From contig JAPXFQ010001149.1 in the NCBI GenBank assembly GCA_028564705.1, forward strand, positions 124,001 to 188,000: 64,000 nucleotides of DNA, read 5' to 3'. The position numbers were made by a program, and so were the translations under genes. Origin of the DNA: Apricaphanius iberus. Lineage: Eukaryota; Chordata; Actinopteri; Cyprinodontiformes; Aphaniidae. The notes under the pieces were generated by a model. The model searched no databases. It saw only the letters and a program-made list of their open reading frames with translations, and was not told the origin of the DNA. Of the stretch, positions 44,318-55,774 are shown in pieces. Positions within the stretch are counted from its first letter, which is position 1; each line of letters begins with the position of its first letter.

Positions 44318-45379
44318 GTCCCTCTTGACTGCCTTCATCCTTTTATTGGAGAGATGAGCCGGCACTTAAATGAACGGGAGCCGTATGGTTGGACATATTT
44401 TCACTCATCCTCTCATTTTTCTTTCTCTCTGAAAGACAAGGAAGAAGCTACCCATACGGCAAGCAGGAACGAGCAGGAAAAGGAACATTTTTAGATTTCC
44501 ATCAGATTACCCTCTCTGGTTTCTATTGTGTGTCAGCCTCACTCTGTGGTATACACCCCCCCCCCGTCCCCCCGCCCCTCACAGGCAGCAATTGGAACCA
44601 TTTGGTATTCAAATAACGCAAAGAGCTCAGATCTGCTGGAACAATAAGCACGTTCCGACCAATCACCCACCTGGACCGAGCTGTGCTAAGACAGTTCCAC
44701 ATTGTCTGCAGTTCTTTCAACGCCTCTCAATTGCCTGAGCGTCTGAGACTCTTTACTGCCGTCCCATCTGATTCCAGTTTTGCCTCCACTCTGTGCTGAG
44801 CAGATTTCTCCACAGATCAGAGACCACTCGAGTGTCCGGGACGAGATTGAATGGAGTCCAGTGGATGTTTCTGCGACTGTACAAACTACAGTTTAGTGTT
44901 GACCCATCTAGGTGACAGGAATCCATTGATATGGGTCCAGTACTGTGTAATTGAGATGGATGACCGGTTCTGTCTGCAGTATTTTCTGTGTATGTGTACG
45001 TGAATGTGCTACCCCCTCTGAGTGCTGGGTTAGCACGCTGTGACCCTGGTTGCATCCAGCCACTAGAGGCCATGCTGGCAAAGGCAACAAATGATGATTA
45101 AGGACAGGGGGATGATGGGAAAATGTGGATTAATGACGCTAAGATAGAAATAATAGCCATGAAATCCCACAACTTTGGCGCGACTAACAGAATATGTTGT
45201 GGGTCCACAGGAGGCTAAATGCTTGCTTTGCCTTCAAGGTGATATTAGGGGTGAAGAAGTAAAAGTCAGCCGACTTTCATAACTTGGCTCTTCCTTCGAG
45301 AAGAATTCAGCGTTATGTTGTTCCTAAAATGCCAAACAGAGCATTAAAATCACCCTTATGTGAAATACAACCACAAATG

Positions 45380-46375
45380 AACATAAATATTTTTTATGTA
45401 GCTCAGTTGTGCTGTTTGGTACGCAGAAGTTGCAACAGAAATAGCTCTACAGCGCCCCCTTTCAACTTTTAAATCCCCCCCCCTCCTCATTTAGCCTGAT
45501 TTATCGAAGAGGAATGAAATTTGCTACTGCTGTAGGACTTCCAAAAACCTCAAAGTCTTTTAACATCATGGTCTACATCAAACAGGAAGTCGGCCATCTT
45601 GGATTCTACATGCTCTTTTGATTCCATTTTAGACGTTTATATCCTCTGTATTCTGGTCAAACTACTCTTAGAGGTTTTCATCAATTGGCTTGAAATTTGG
45701 TCAGGATGACCTGTGGGCATGGGGAATCTGAAGCTTTCAAACATATTTACTTTTCGTGAATGTTGAAGGGGCATGACCAGGCCTTAAACTTTGATTACCT
45801 TGTTCTCCTACACAGAAAATCACAGAGGGATGAAACCGCCTTTGGTGGATCTTCATCCAATCCCTGACCTTCACCTGATCATCCTTGATGTAATCAGCAT
45901 GAAACTTTGTCCAACGACAGTAGACAAGCTGGTGTAACTTGGTGCATAACATGGAATGTTTTCTAAACTGGGTGTGGCTTTGGCTGCGAATTCTTGTTAC
46001 ACTATGGCCATAGGTTTGGCTATAAATTCCACATACGTCATCACATCTGCAACAAATTCAACAAGATGGATACTAGTCCAACTGCTAACAGATATTTATG
46101 CAAATATTTGGTTGTTGTGGCTTAGTTCCTACACAGCGGCCTCTGGAAACAATCCGAGCCACAGTTTCACCTAACATGACATTTGGTACACACGTTTAAC
46201 TTCACAAGACATACAAAAACTGTCCATTTTGTCTCTGATACACAAGTTGTCACGCAGAACTGAACAGCGGAAAATATGAGATGGTGGTCCACGACGTCCG
46301 CGGTCGCAACACAGACCGGAGCGCTGCTAAATTGGGAGGAACGTTAGAGGCTGCTTGCAGCTTTAATTCTTTTTT
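45380..46375 (+). repeat. Long teleost interspersed repeat ending GCTTGCAGCTTTAATT
   Basis: Landmarks are CAGCGCCCCCTTTCAACTTT, GGAAGTCGGCCATCTTGGAT, GGCTTGAAATTTGGTCAGGA, GGTGGTCCACGACGTCCGCG, GGTCGCAACACAGACCGG and the end GAGGCTGCTTGCAGCTTTAA. These belong to a long noncoding repeat that is abundant in fish genomes. Frames of about 70 codons within it are not genes. Class not assigned. Confidence 0.7.
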
Positions 46376-46564
46376 CATATTTACAAAAAAGACACCGACT
46401 TGAACCAACACCAAGTAAGATATTACATTGAACTGGAAGAGAAATAGATTTTAATCTCCTCTGTGAAGGTCTAAGAGGTTTGTCAGAGAACATCAGAGAA
46501 CAATCAGCATCAGGAAGACCAAGGAAGTGTCCTTTTAGAGTTTTTTCTTAATTCCTTCTTCCAT

Positions 46565-46690
46565 CCATCCATTATTTATTGTGTTTATCCTAGAAGGATT
46601 GGGGGGGTGTTAGCCTATCTCTAGCAGTTAACAGACGAGATGCGATGTCCATCCTGGATAGGTCGCCATTCTATCACAGTCCATGCTTTC
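46565..46690 (+). mobile_element. LINE-type 3' tail (diverged)
   Basis: CCATCCATCCATTATTTATT, AGCCTATCTCTAGCAGTTA and GGATAGGTCGCCATTCTATC are diverged forms of the tail at 17192-17325. Confidence 0.6.
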
Positions 46691-48435
46691 TTTCTACTTT
46701 CAAATCCATTCAGTCTGAAGTATCCAAACAGAAGTATGTCCTCATAATGTTCTCATTTTGAGAAACCACAATTAAAACCAACACTTGTCCAAAATATCCT
46801 TTATAGTCATATCAAGGTCATATTTTTCCACAAAAGCAAAAGGAAACGTGTTTTGACAATACAAACACAATACACAACTATAAATGTTCTCCTTTCACAA
46901 CTAAAGTGCAAAATATTTGGTGTATCAAAGTAATTAGAAACTTAAAATGTTCTAGCATTACAGATTGAAGCTCATATTTTCAGGAAAAACATTTTTAAAG
47001 TTCCGTATGGAGTTAATCTTTTGTTCGTTTTCACATAAAGCAAACCTTGCCTTCAAACCTGCTGTTTCACGCTGCATGTCTGCTGCCATCAAATGTTTTT
47101 CTCCAGTTTGTTTCTGGGCGGCATGCAGGCCTTTCATATTCCTGTCTTTAAACAATATGAAAAATAATCAGTTTTGAACAGTTATGAATCGCTATTGTTT
47201 TGGCATGTTTCACATCATAATCGATCTATTAATCCGGGAATTCGCTGATCAATTTCATGCAATCCACACACTTCTCACCCGTATGAAAACTGCTGTGTAG
47301 TGGGGAACACTGTTTTTTATCTGCTGTGGGGATGCTTTTCATTAGAGGAATAATGGCCTATTCAAAGTTCAGAATGTGGCAATATTACAGATCTGACCTT
47401 CTAGTCTGACGGAGCTGGAGATGCTTCTTGCAACGAGGAGCAAGAAGCAAAATTAAGATGTTTAAAGCTTGCAGAATACTAGAAATTCTTTTCAGGTTTT
47501 AATTAAAAAAATGAAAAACTTGATGTAAAATAATTGCCTCCTTATTACAATGCTATATGTACGTGTATATATGTAAATGTACAATGTATATAATCATCCT
47601 AAACAGAAAAAAGTGGAAAAAAATCAACATAACTGATGAAACTGAATGGATGCTTTTCTTCTGGAACTGATTTCAGAACATCAGATGTCTTTTTTGCAGC
47701 AGCAGCAGAGATGAAACCCCCTCGAAGTTCAGCTGTTTGAGGAGAACGAACGGTTGCTGTTCTGTCTCGTCTTCGCTTTAATTCCCACCACCTGGTCCGC
47801 TGTTCCGTCGGCGGTCCTCCGCCTCGACCTCCTGCAGGCTGCAGAGATCCCCGCTTGTGTTTGTGCGCATACACGCACCCGAACAACTCATTAACATACA
47901 GTCAGGCTCGGCTTCAGGTGCTGATCCGTTAATGTTTGGTCTGCTGTTTAAGTAAATGTTTACCTCTGACTGGTTAGATTTTACTGGAGCCTTGGGGTTG
48001 GAACGCTCAAGGTTTTACTGAAAATACTGGTAATGTATGTAGGTGGGGAAAGGGAAACCAATGCAAAATTTAAGAGGATAGTGAAATATCTGAAAACGCA
48101 CTCTTGTTTTTTAGGATAATTTATTATGCATTGTTGAATTTCTGCAGAGCTTCAACAAGTTTAACATTTTTTTTACTTCAATGCTTTTTTATCTAAACCT
48201 TTGGCTAAAAAGTAAAATCCGAGAGAACTGGGAATCTTTACTATACAGTGGAGTTAAAACTACATGAAGTAAAGCTACTAATTAAAGAAAGCATAATAAG
48301 CAGAAAACAAGCACCCAGAACTGAAATAACTGATTAACAGCTGAGGGAACACCAGGAGCTTCTGGGTTCTCAGAGATGAAAAGAAAGTAGTTCTAATATC
48401 TAACTTTAACTGACGAGAGGAACGAAGAAAAGGAG
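46691..48435. other. Spacer with two quiet islands
   Basis: 47165-47300 (GCTATTGTTTTGGCATGTTT, AATCGATCTATTAATC) and 47640-47900 look unique. The rest is AT-rich. The 95-codon minus-strand frame at 47599-47886 is unsupported. Confidence 0.3.
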
Positions 48436-48870
48436 ATGTGATCCAGTCCTCCGAACCACCTTTGGGTTTAGCCAACCTCTGAAACACACACATTGCTCCT
48501 TTCAGTCTGGTTTCCGTGCTCACCAAAGCACCCAGACCGCCCTCGACAAAGTTTTCTGTGACATCCACATAAATACAGACTGTAGTAGAACCACAGTGCC
48601 GGTTCTGTTGGACCTCAGTGCTACATTTGACACTGTTGATCATAAATAACTACTGGAGTTATGGTTCAGAGTCTCTGGTACAGTACTTGGCTGGTTTAAG
48701 TCTTACCTTAAGAACAGCAAATTATTTGTATCAACATACAATTTTTCATCAGAACAGAAAGAAAATCACATGTGGGGTTCCCCAGGGCTCCTTCCTGGGC
48801 CCCCTCCTATTGATTTAATATCCACATGCTCCCCACTAGCCCAAATTATAACAACCAATAATAGTAGTTA

Positions 48871-49464
48871 TAGGGATGCACCAATACCAAATTTTTATTT
48901 TTCACTTTAAATCTTAATTTTGTGGTCATTTAAAAAAATATCTAATTCACCATCATTTGTTGTAACAAGCAGAGAAGAAAATAAAACCTGTCTTCAAATT
49001 CATTGAATTTTTTTCTTTGTGGCATCGGAATTGTTACTTGGGAAGTTCTTAAATCACACGTGTCAAACTCGAGGCCCGGGGGCCAAATCTGGCCCTTCAA
49101 TGCCATTTATGTGGCCCTCTAAACTCTAGAGGACCCTATAAATAGAACATTTAAGTTCTTTTTTTTTGCGGGCAACCCAATAAAGTTATATCAGTAAAAT
49201 AAAATCATTGTTCATTTGAACAGTCCTACATCACACCATTATGTAAAGGTGTTCAGTATTATTTAATTTTAGGACGTACTTTTGGAATGCAGAGGCTGAT
49301 TTTAACAGTTTGTTATAGTTTTATCAATACTTTCTGCCACAACCGGCCCTTTAAGGATATTCATCAGCTTGATTTGGCCCAAAAAGGAAATTAGTTTGAC
49401 ACTACTGCCTTAGATCCAAGTATCTGTATCGTATCGATTTGAAGAAAGTACTGTGGCATCCCTA
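48871..49464 (+). mobile_element. hAT MITE in the LINE (594 bp)
   Basis: It starts TAGGGATGCACCAATACC and ends GTACTGTGGCATCCCTA, a terminal inverted repeat. Flanks AGTAGTTA (48863-48870) and ATTAGTTA (49465-49472) are an 8-bp target duplication with one mismatch. A second copy is at 30590-30875. It contains the nested MITE 49055-49407. Noncoding. Confidence 0.87.
49055..49407. mobile_element. hAT MITE nested in the previous one (353 bp)
   Basis: It starts CACACGTGTCAAACTCGAGG and the reverse complement of its end is CAGTAGTGTCAAACTAATTT. Flanks TCTTAAAT and CCTTAGAT are an 8-bp duplication with two mismatches. The interior keeps GGCCAAATCTGGCCC and GATTTGGCCC arms. This is the youngest layer of the three-level nest. 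Confidence 0.8.
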
Positions 49465-50339
49465 ATTAGTTACCATAACTATGCAGATGGCAGTCAGTTG
49501 TACATTACAACGTCACCAGGTGACTTTGCACCATTACAAACACTAAGCAAATGCATTGAGCAAATCAATAGCTGGATGTGCCATAATTCTCTCCAGCTGG
49601 ACAGAAACAAACGGAAGTAATTATCTTTGGACCCAAAAAGGTACAATCAGGAGACAGCACACAGCTTCTGTTAATACAACTAAAAAATACTGATTAGGTC
49701 TGTTATCTAGGTGTAATAATGGACTCAGACCTGAACCTCAAAGGTCACATAAAGACAATAACAAGGTCAGTGTTCCATCACCTGAAGAACATTTCTAGGA
49801 TTAAAGGACCTTGAAAAACGTCTCCATGTGTTTGTTTTTAGTCGGATTGATTACAGCGTCCTCACAGGTCTACCGAAAAAGTCAATCAGACAGCTGCAAC
49901 TGATCCAGAACGCTGCTGCCCGTGTTCTCACTAGAACCAGGAAAGTAGAACACATCACCCCAGTTCTTACGTCCTTACACATACTCCCTGTAGCTCAGAG
50001 AATAGACTTTAAAATACACCTACTAGTTTACAAATCACTGAACGGTTTAGCACCAAAGTATGTTGAAGACCTGTTGGCATTGTATCAACCTTCCAAACCT
50101 CTCAGGTCTTTTGGTTCAAGTCTACTAACCATCGACAGAATTAAAACCAAACACAGAGAAGCAGCTTTCAGCTTCTATGCTCCTCTAATGTGGAACAAAC
50201 TTCCAGGTAACTTCAAAATTGCTGAAACGAGGATTTCTTTTAAATCAAGGCTAAAACCATCTGGTCAGACCAGTCGATCATTAACCACCAGTGTCCATTT
50301 GATTTTTGGCTTATTGGGTTATCCTTTAATCTTTTAAAT

Positions 50340-50719
50340 CTCTCTGTGTCATGTTTTCGGTAGTTAATTAAGGATGAGGTGTGTTAATGAAGGGAAAAGA
50401 TGACAAAAACGTACAAAGTAAACAGGACGGCATGAAACACGAGGACCGGGAAACGGGAAGCAACAACGAGAAACCAGCAAAGTAATGACTGAAACTGGGA
50501 GCTTAAATATGCCGATGAGGAGCGAGTAAAGGACTGAGAAGCAATTACTGACAAACGGATGCAGGTGGGACGAAGAATAACAGGTGAAGGCAATGGAATG
50601 GCAAGGAGGAAAACTGGAAAAAAAACAGAAAACCATCTTAAATGAGAAACTAGAAACTAACTAAAGATATCTAAGATGAAATGTCTAATCAGAGAATAAA
50701 GAACTAGACTGATGAACTT
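50340..50719. other. Unassigned, possibly retroelement-derived
   Basis: 50380-50640 is purine-rich on this strand (GGACGGCATGAAACACGAGG, GGATGCAGGTGGGACGAAGA) in the style of antisense retroelement UTRs of fish. No family can be named. Confidence 0.35.
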
Positions 50720-51165
50720 GGGAACATTTGACCTAGTTTTATTTAAATACGGTAGCTTAATGCTGCGCCGTCCTTCCACCGCCGTACCTCTGTGTCTGTT
50801 TACCAGCCGCTCTGTTTTCTGCTTCAGTCTCAGCTGATGAGAGCGACTCACAGCTGCTCCTCTCCTGCTCCCCGCAGCTTGGTTTGGGTTATTCCTGCAA
50901 GACGGTGAGCAGCGGTGGTGAAGTGCTTCAAAATCAAAGACGGTACCGCTGTAATCACAAGAACACAGCTCAGCCCAGTGTCTACCTACAGCGTTACGCG
51001 CTTTGGGAAAGTGTGTGTTTGGGAAATGGCTGTTTTTACCATTGTGGGGAAGGGATGGGAATGTGGGTTATGTGAGGTCATTTTAATCTGTAAAGCACTT
51101 TGAGCTGCATTTTTTGTATGAAAAGCTCTTTAAAAATAAAGTTTGATTTGATTTGATAAAGTTTA
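50720..51165 (+). mobile_element. LINE/SINE-type 3' tail (AGCACTTTGAGCTGC)
   Basis: The end reads CTGTAAAGCACTTTGAGCTG, GAAAAGCTCTTTAAAAATAA, then AGTTTGATTTGATTTGA, a common fish non-LTR tail with a short terminal repeat. The upstream part (50860-51080) has a CCCCGCAG acceptor-like site and short open frames. It may be the 5' part of the same element. Confidence 0.5.
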
Positions 51166-51714
51166 GATAAACTTCTTTTCACTTGTTATGGAAAAATGCA
51201 TATGTGGAAGTGTTTATTGAGAAGTTTTTATTAAGAATGATCTTTTCTGTGTATTCTCACACACTGAGAGAACTGTGTGCCATCGCTTCATGATGTAGTG
51301 ATAGTCTGATTGTGTGACACTGTATAATATTAGGTTAGGTCAAATAAACTGATATCAGGATCCCTACTCTTTTTTATTGCCATGGAAACGACCCTCGGAG
51401 CACTGAAAACTTCTGACGTGTCTTAAAGATTGAGCGTGTACTATCAAGACGAAGACGCCTGAGAGTCTAGAAACGTCACCATGGAGAAATGTTTACTGAT
51501 AAGGCAGAGACAATAGCAAGGCTGTCTGAATCTCTAAAAAAGTTTTGTAAGTTGTTGGGAGCAGGTCAGCTGTTACACGGATCCTGTGAGATGCTGTTCC
51601 TCCTTGGTTGTACAAACAAGCTCTGATGGAATCTTTCTCACCTCTTTATTTAAAATGTTTTTTTACGACTGCAAACTTTTGACGGTAAAGTTTTTGTTGC
51701 ACAGATCACAAGAT
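51166..51714. other. Spacer, no gene seen
   Basis: No recognised feature. Confidence 0.3.
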
Positions 51715-52161
51715 CTTGGCCCTCGTTTATCAACCGTACTCACGCACAGGTAGTAGCGTATGTCGTGCGTAGGAACACTTCCACGCATTGTGTGGTATTT
51801 ATCATTTTGTACTTGTGCGTAGAAATGTTCCTAAATGTACAGTAGGTACAGTTCTGATCGTTGGTGTGCACAGCATCTAGTGTTAGAACGGAGGAACTAC
51901 AACACGGAAACAGTTTGGACAGAATTGCCTCCACCAAGGAGCTCATGTCGGCGTCTGTCGCTGTTTTAGCAAAAACGGCTCAAAAGTTCTGCACGGAGCA
52001 GCAAAAAACATTTCAGGAAATGTTCTAAATATACGTAATTTATCAAAGACCCCACCTTCCGTTTATTAGTTTCACCAAGCGCCTCAGCTTAACGGGATCA
52101 TGTTACACCTTGGATTAAAAGGTTTGCAAACTGCACCGTGACGACTAAATGTTCCTGCTTA

Positions 52162-52419
52162 TCAGTGAAGCAGATTGTCATTTTTTTTAATCGCGTACTG
52201 ATGGCCGTGTCTCCAATTACGCACGGCCACAAAAGAGTCAAATATGATGATCGGAGCTTCCTCCGTATTAGATCTGGTCGAGCTGTGAGCTGAGAGACGT
52301 TTTATTGTATTCAGTTTGATATCAAACAACAGGAATATCTCCACTGTCTGGGTCACTTTCTCCCAGGCGGAGTTATTTATTTTAATGGCTACCCCTGAGT
52401 TAATAGAACCAGACAGCAA
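52162..52419 (-). pseudogene. Possible Myb/SANT-like domain relic
   Basis: The 85-codon frame contains INNSAWEKVTQTVEIF, resembling the first helix of Myb/SANT-like (NAIF1-type) proteins (x-x-A-W-x-x-[IV]-[TA]-x-x-V), which accompany Harbinger transposases. Downstream helices are not convincing and no stop-free extension exists. It might be chance. Confidence 0.35.
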
Positions 52420-52729
52420 TGTTCAGTATTAACTTATTGAATTTGATCAAAGAATTTAAGGATTTCCACTAAAATTTATATCAACAAAATGAAAATATTC
52501 GCCCCATTTTTACGTCTGCTTTAGAGCAGGAATAAATAACGGCTGCATGCTGGAGGGAATTAGGCAGAGAAATCGCTAATTGTGGTGAAATTAATTTGTA
52601 CTAAATGGAAATTATTTTTAAAAGTCTGTTCATCATTAATACTTTTTTTTATTGCCCCGGCTATGTTTCACTTCGATGTCTGTGTCACGGAAATTTCTGT
52701 TTTTTGCTCTCTTGACCATTATTTTAAGG

Positions 52730-52822
52730 AAGAACGTGAGGACTTTATTGAACGTGGCTGCCTTGGGATGACGTTTGTTGTGAATTGGTGCTAAATAAAT
52801 AAAAATGAATTGATTTGAATGA
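52730..52822 (+). mobile_element. LINE-type 3' tail (GAATTGGTGCTAAATAAAT)
   Basis: GATGACGTTTGTTGTGAATT, GGTGCTAAATAAATAAAAAT, then GAATTGATTTGAATG is a common fish non-LTR tail, inserted into the TIR element. Confidence 0.6.
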
Positions 52823-53062
52823 TGTGGCGCTACCAAATATGGTTGATTGAGGGCGTTTCTGCATGCAAATGACAGTGAACAGGCACGAGGACCTGGGTAG
52901 GCACAAGTTGGTTTTATAAACACCTGATTGCAGACAACATACAAGTGGCCACTGCACATTTCGTAAATTAGACTTTCGAATGTTCATATGATCATTCTAA
53001 ATTTAATTTGTAGGATAGAATATAGGACAGTTTCTACGAACATTTGATAAATGAGGGCCCAG

Positions 53063-54073
53063 GAGTTTTCTTGGTTTCCTCCTGTAACAGGGAAATAAAG
53101 CAAAGACAGAAAGAAATGTATGTATTAACTTAATAATTTTAACCAAAATAAAAATAAAAGTAAGTGGAAAGAACATTTCTATATTTGCTAAAATGGAAAT
53201 GAGTTAGAAGCAAGTATGGTGGACCTTGTTTTTTTGTTGTGGTGTTTTAAACCAGGACTGTAAAAAGCAATGCACCAATCGATGCCCAGAATGATAAATC
53301 TAGGGGTGTCTGTCAATGTCAAGTAGCCTGTATATGTTGATGAAATCAAATGTGTAAGCAAGTTATTACCTGGTAGCCACCAAAGCTACAACTACTGAGC
53401 ATCTAACCAAACATATATAACTACTTTGGACTTAATAAAATAAATAAAAACATGAAAAAACTGCAAAAATAAATTGAAGACAAAAGGGGAAAAACTGTGG
53501 TCCTTGAGTAAATCCCAGTTGTTGTATGCTGAATAGATCCTTCCATCACTTTCAAATGGGGATTCAACACTAATTAAGGCAAAACTTGATTAAAAAAGAT
53601 TAAATAAACATCTGCGATGAGCCACGTTTTTGGAAAAACAAAGTTTCTACAGAGGATTTGCAAATACCGACTGTTTTTAAATGAAACTGTAATGAGAGAA
53701 AAATAATTTAGACCTTTTTTCAGATTTGTCTCAATCGGTTGTTGTACCGTCAGCTTGGGCCGGCTATTTTCTCATAATGTAAAGACTTACGATGCGGAAT
53801 TTTGATCTTTGAAATGTGACAAAGGTCATGTCCTGCTTTTCCAGGTACTGAGAGTAGAAGGTATTTGGTTACAGGCCGTGCAGAGAAGGGTAAAGAAAGT
53901 GATGATCACTAAACCATGTCTTCAGGCGAGTATGGGATATCAGTGAGAACATGACATCACCTGGACAGGTGTTGTTTCTGGAGGTAAGGTAATGGTTCCC
54001 GGATTGCTACCCTCAAGTTGTTGGATTCCTCTTTGGTGCACATCTAGTTTTTTTTTGTCGATATAAAACATAA
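53063..54073. other. AT-rich spacer
   Basis: No repeat or gene recognised. Confidence 0.3.
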
Positions 54074-54909
54074 ATGGGCGATTCTCTGATATTGGTGCAC
54101 TTTGTGTCCCACAGGTTTATCACCATGAATTGCATTTAAAGCAAACTGCAAAATACATGAAAAAAAAAAATTAAAGTATCTCTGTTCCTTTATATTAAGA
54201 CACACAAACTTCTTAAGAAATGATGTTTTTAAAAGTTTTATGGGTTTCTATTGAGTAGAGGAGCCAAATAAGCATGTCCCCATTTAGCGCCGTTTCTATT
54301 ACGATGAATGAAATGAGAGTGTAAATAGACAGAAACCAGATTTTTCTTCCTGTAAATAATTATCTGTCTGTGTTCTTAAACCTAAATTAAAACATATGTA
54401 ACTGATTTTGTATGAAATAACACTATTTAAATATTCCACTCTCCCCGTTATGAAATATTGTTCAGTTAAACCTTCTTAGCACCCAGGAAGTGTCATAACT
54501 CAAGTCTTTTCCTGCTTATATCGTAAAGGGAGGTATCACAATACTTTCTGACCTATATTTTATATCTTTATTATGAAACTGAAACATTGTGAAGCTCAAA
54601 CTTTCAACCCTGTTAAATGCAAAAATGATATTGACGATTCTGATTGTATAAGCATGATTGTCTTGAGAAAATATATATTAATTTCTTCTTTTCTCGTGCT
54701 ACATACTATATAAATCTTATGTGGACCTAATGGTTATTTTTTACTAAAATATTAAACTTCAATACAACAAAAAATACTAAGAATGTTAGAATTTTTACAG
54801 CTAAGGTGAATAAATATAGTTTCTCAGTAGTAGAAATACTACTCTTCATGTTGGTGGATTATTCAGTAACCAGAGACCCCAAAGTGCAATGAATTCAGAA
54901 AATGACCCA
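54074..54909. mobile_element. TIR element, GGGTCATTCTCTGAA family (about 836 bp)
   Basis: The left end TGGGCGATTCTCTGATATTG, GTGCACTTTGTG pairs with the reverse complement of the right end TGGGTCATTTTCTGAATTCA, TTGCACTTTGGG. Internal matches to 15595-15770 confirm a family. The target duplication is not clear. AT-rich interior, no frame. Confidence 0.62.
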
Positions 54910-55510
54910 AATATAGCAAGCGGTTGCTCCAAATTATTGACATTTTTTCGGTTATTAGATGAAGGTCTGATGAAGTCACATGAAGGTAGGTTTTGCATAA
55001 AAAGTGAATTGAGTTGTTGAGGAGAAAAAATATTAAGAAATCAGAATTAAATTCAAGTTCTGCAATGGCCTGGTCAAAGTCCAGAGCAGAATCACCTGAT
55101 AAGGGCTGAGGACAAGAGGTAGAAGACTGAATAAGAAGTGAACCAGAAGATGCTGAAATGAAGAGCTGGATTGAAAGACGGTGGGCAACTGCTTTAGGAA
55201 AGCAATATACTCTAATTTAGTTTGCTTAACAACTTAAAAGAGATGCAATGCTACTTGAAACCCCATTGGCTGGTGTTTGTAAAGTAACCAGTCCAGAAGC
55301 ACCATTTATTTACCTTGGTGCTGATTGGTTGAGCCCCCAAGAGTTGGAATAAGGAAGTTCCTGGATGATTAAGGCCTATTTGCCGTTTAAAGAATACATT
55401 TTTATTCATTCATTTCAAATAATGATGTATCTTTATTGCAAGGAAAAGTGAATGTCAAATGCTGAAACTAAATATTTCATAAAATATCTCATATAAATAT
55501 GTTGTTTTAT
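54910..55510. other. Spacer, no gene seen
   Basis: No recognised feature. Confidence 0.3.
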
Positions 55511-55512
55511 GT

Positions 55513-55770
55513 AAATAAAACGACTGTGGCTCAGTGGTAGAGTAGTTGGCTTGCAATCGGAGGGTCGTAGGTTCGATTCCAGCTTCCTCCAGTCACATGT
55601 CGATGTGCCCCTGGGCAAGGCACTTAACCCAAATTCTACATTGTCCTACCGAGCCATGTTGGGTGTCGGTGTATGAATGCAAGTGTGATTGGGTGAATGC
55701 GGCTTCAATGTAAAGCGCTTTGAGTGGTCAGTAAGACTAGAAAAGCGCTATATAAGTTCAGTCCATTTAA
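55513..55770 (+). mobile_element. tRNA-derived SINE with L2-type tail
   Basis: The head carries an RNA polymerase III A box (TGGCTCAGTGGTAGAGTAG) and B box (GGTTCGATTCC) with tRNA-like spacing. An anticodon-loop-like CTTGCAA and stem-like ends suggest descent from a tRNA. The tail, GTAAAGCGCTTTGAGTGGTC, AAAAGCGCTATATAAGTTCA, is the kind of LINE-like 3' end that lets an L2-type LINE copy the SINE in trans. A and B boxes look intact, so polymerase III transcription is possible in principle. Confidence 0.85.
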
Positions 55771-55774
55771 ATAA

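Larger units (their letters stand above)
44052..45375. other. Non-repetitive island
   Basis: 44090-45070 lacks recognisable repeats apart from C-runs. Several short overlapping frames are unsupported. Confidence 0.3.
48440..50335 (+). pseudogene. L2-like LINE reverse transcriptase, split by nested hAT elements
   Basis: The first part reads QSGFRAHQSTQTALDKVF and VLLDLSATFDTVDH, the catalytic palm motif, then a stop at 48647-48649. It continues through a G-V-P-Q-G-S-like segment at 48775 to 48870. After 594 bp of inserted transposon the reverse transcriptase resumes at the catalytic box Y-A-D-G (49480-49491), where the second Asp is Gly. It goes on through CHNSLQLDRNK and ends with a long open segment 49828-50337 containing IQNAAARVLTRTRK and GLAPKYVEDLLALY, typical of L2/CR1-type LINE C-termini. 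Dead by stops, frameshifts and the D-to-G change. Confidence 0.87.
51715..53062. mobile_element. TIR transposon, possibly PIF/Harbinger-like (about 1.35 kb)
   Basis: The ends CTTGGCCCTCGTTTATCAAC and (reverse complement) CTGGGCCCTCATTTATCAAA are inverted repeats, and the subterminal parts share CGTAGGAACA / TACGAACATTTG. No clear target duplication is seen. The interior holds a SANT-like frame on the minus strand and a LINE tail insertion (52730-52822). The superfamily call rests on the Myb/SANT-like relic and is tentative. Confidence 0.6.

Noticed and set aside
49828..50337. 169-codon frame as a host gene
   Set aside because: Its sequence is the C-terminal part of an L2-like LINE reverse transcriptase, collinear with the broken upstream parts.
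55524..55600. Functional tRNA gene at the SINE head
   Set aside because: A and B boxes are present, but the stems pair poorly and a LINE-like tail follows directly, so it is a SINE.
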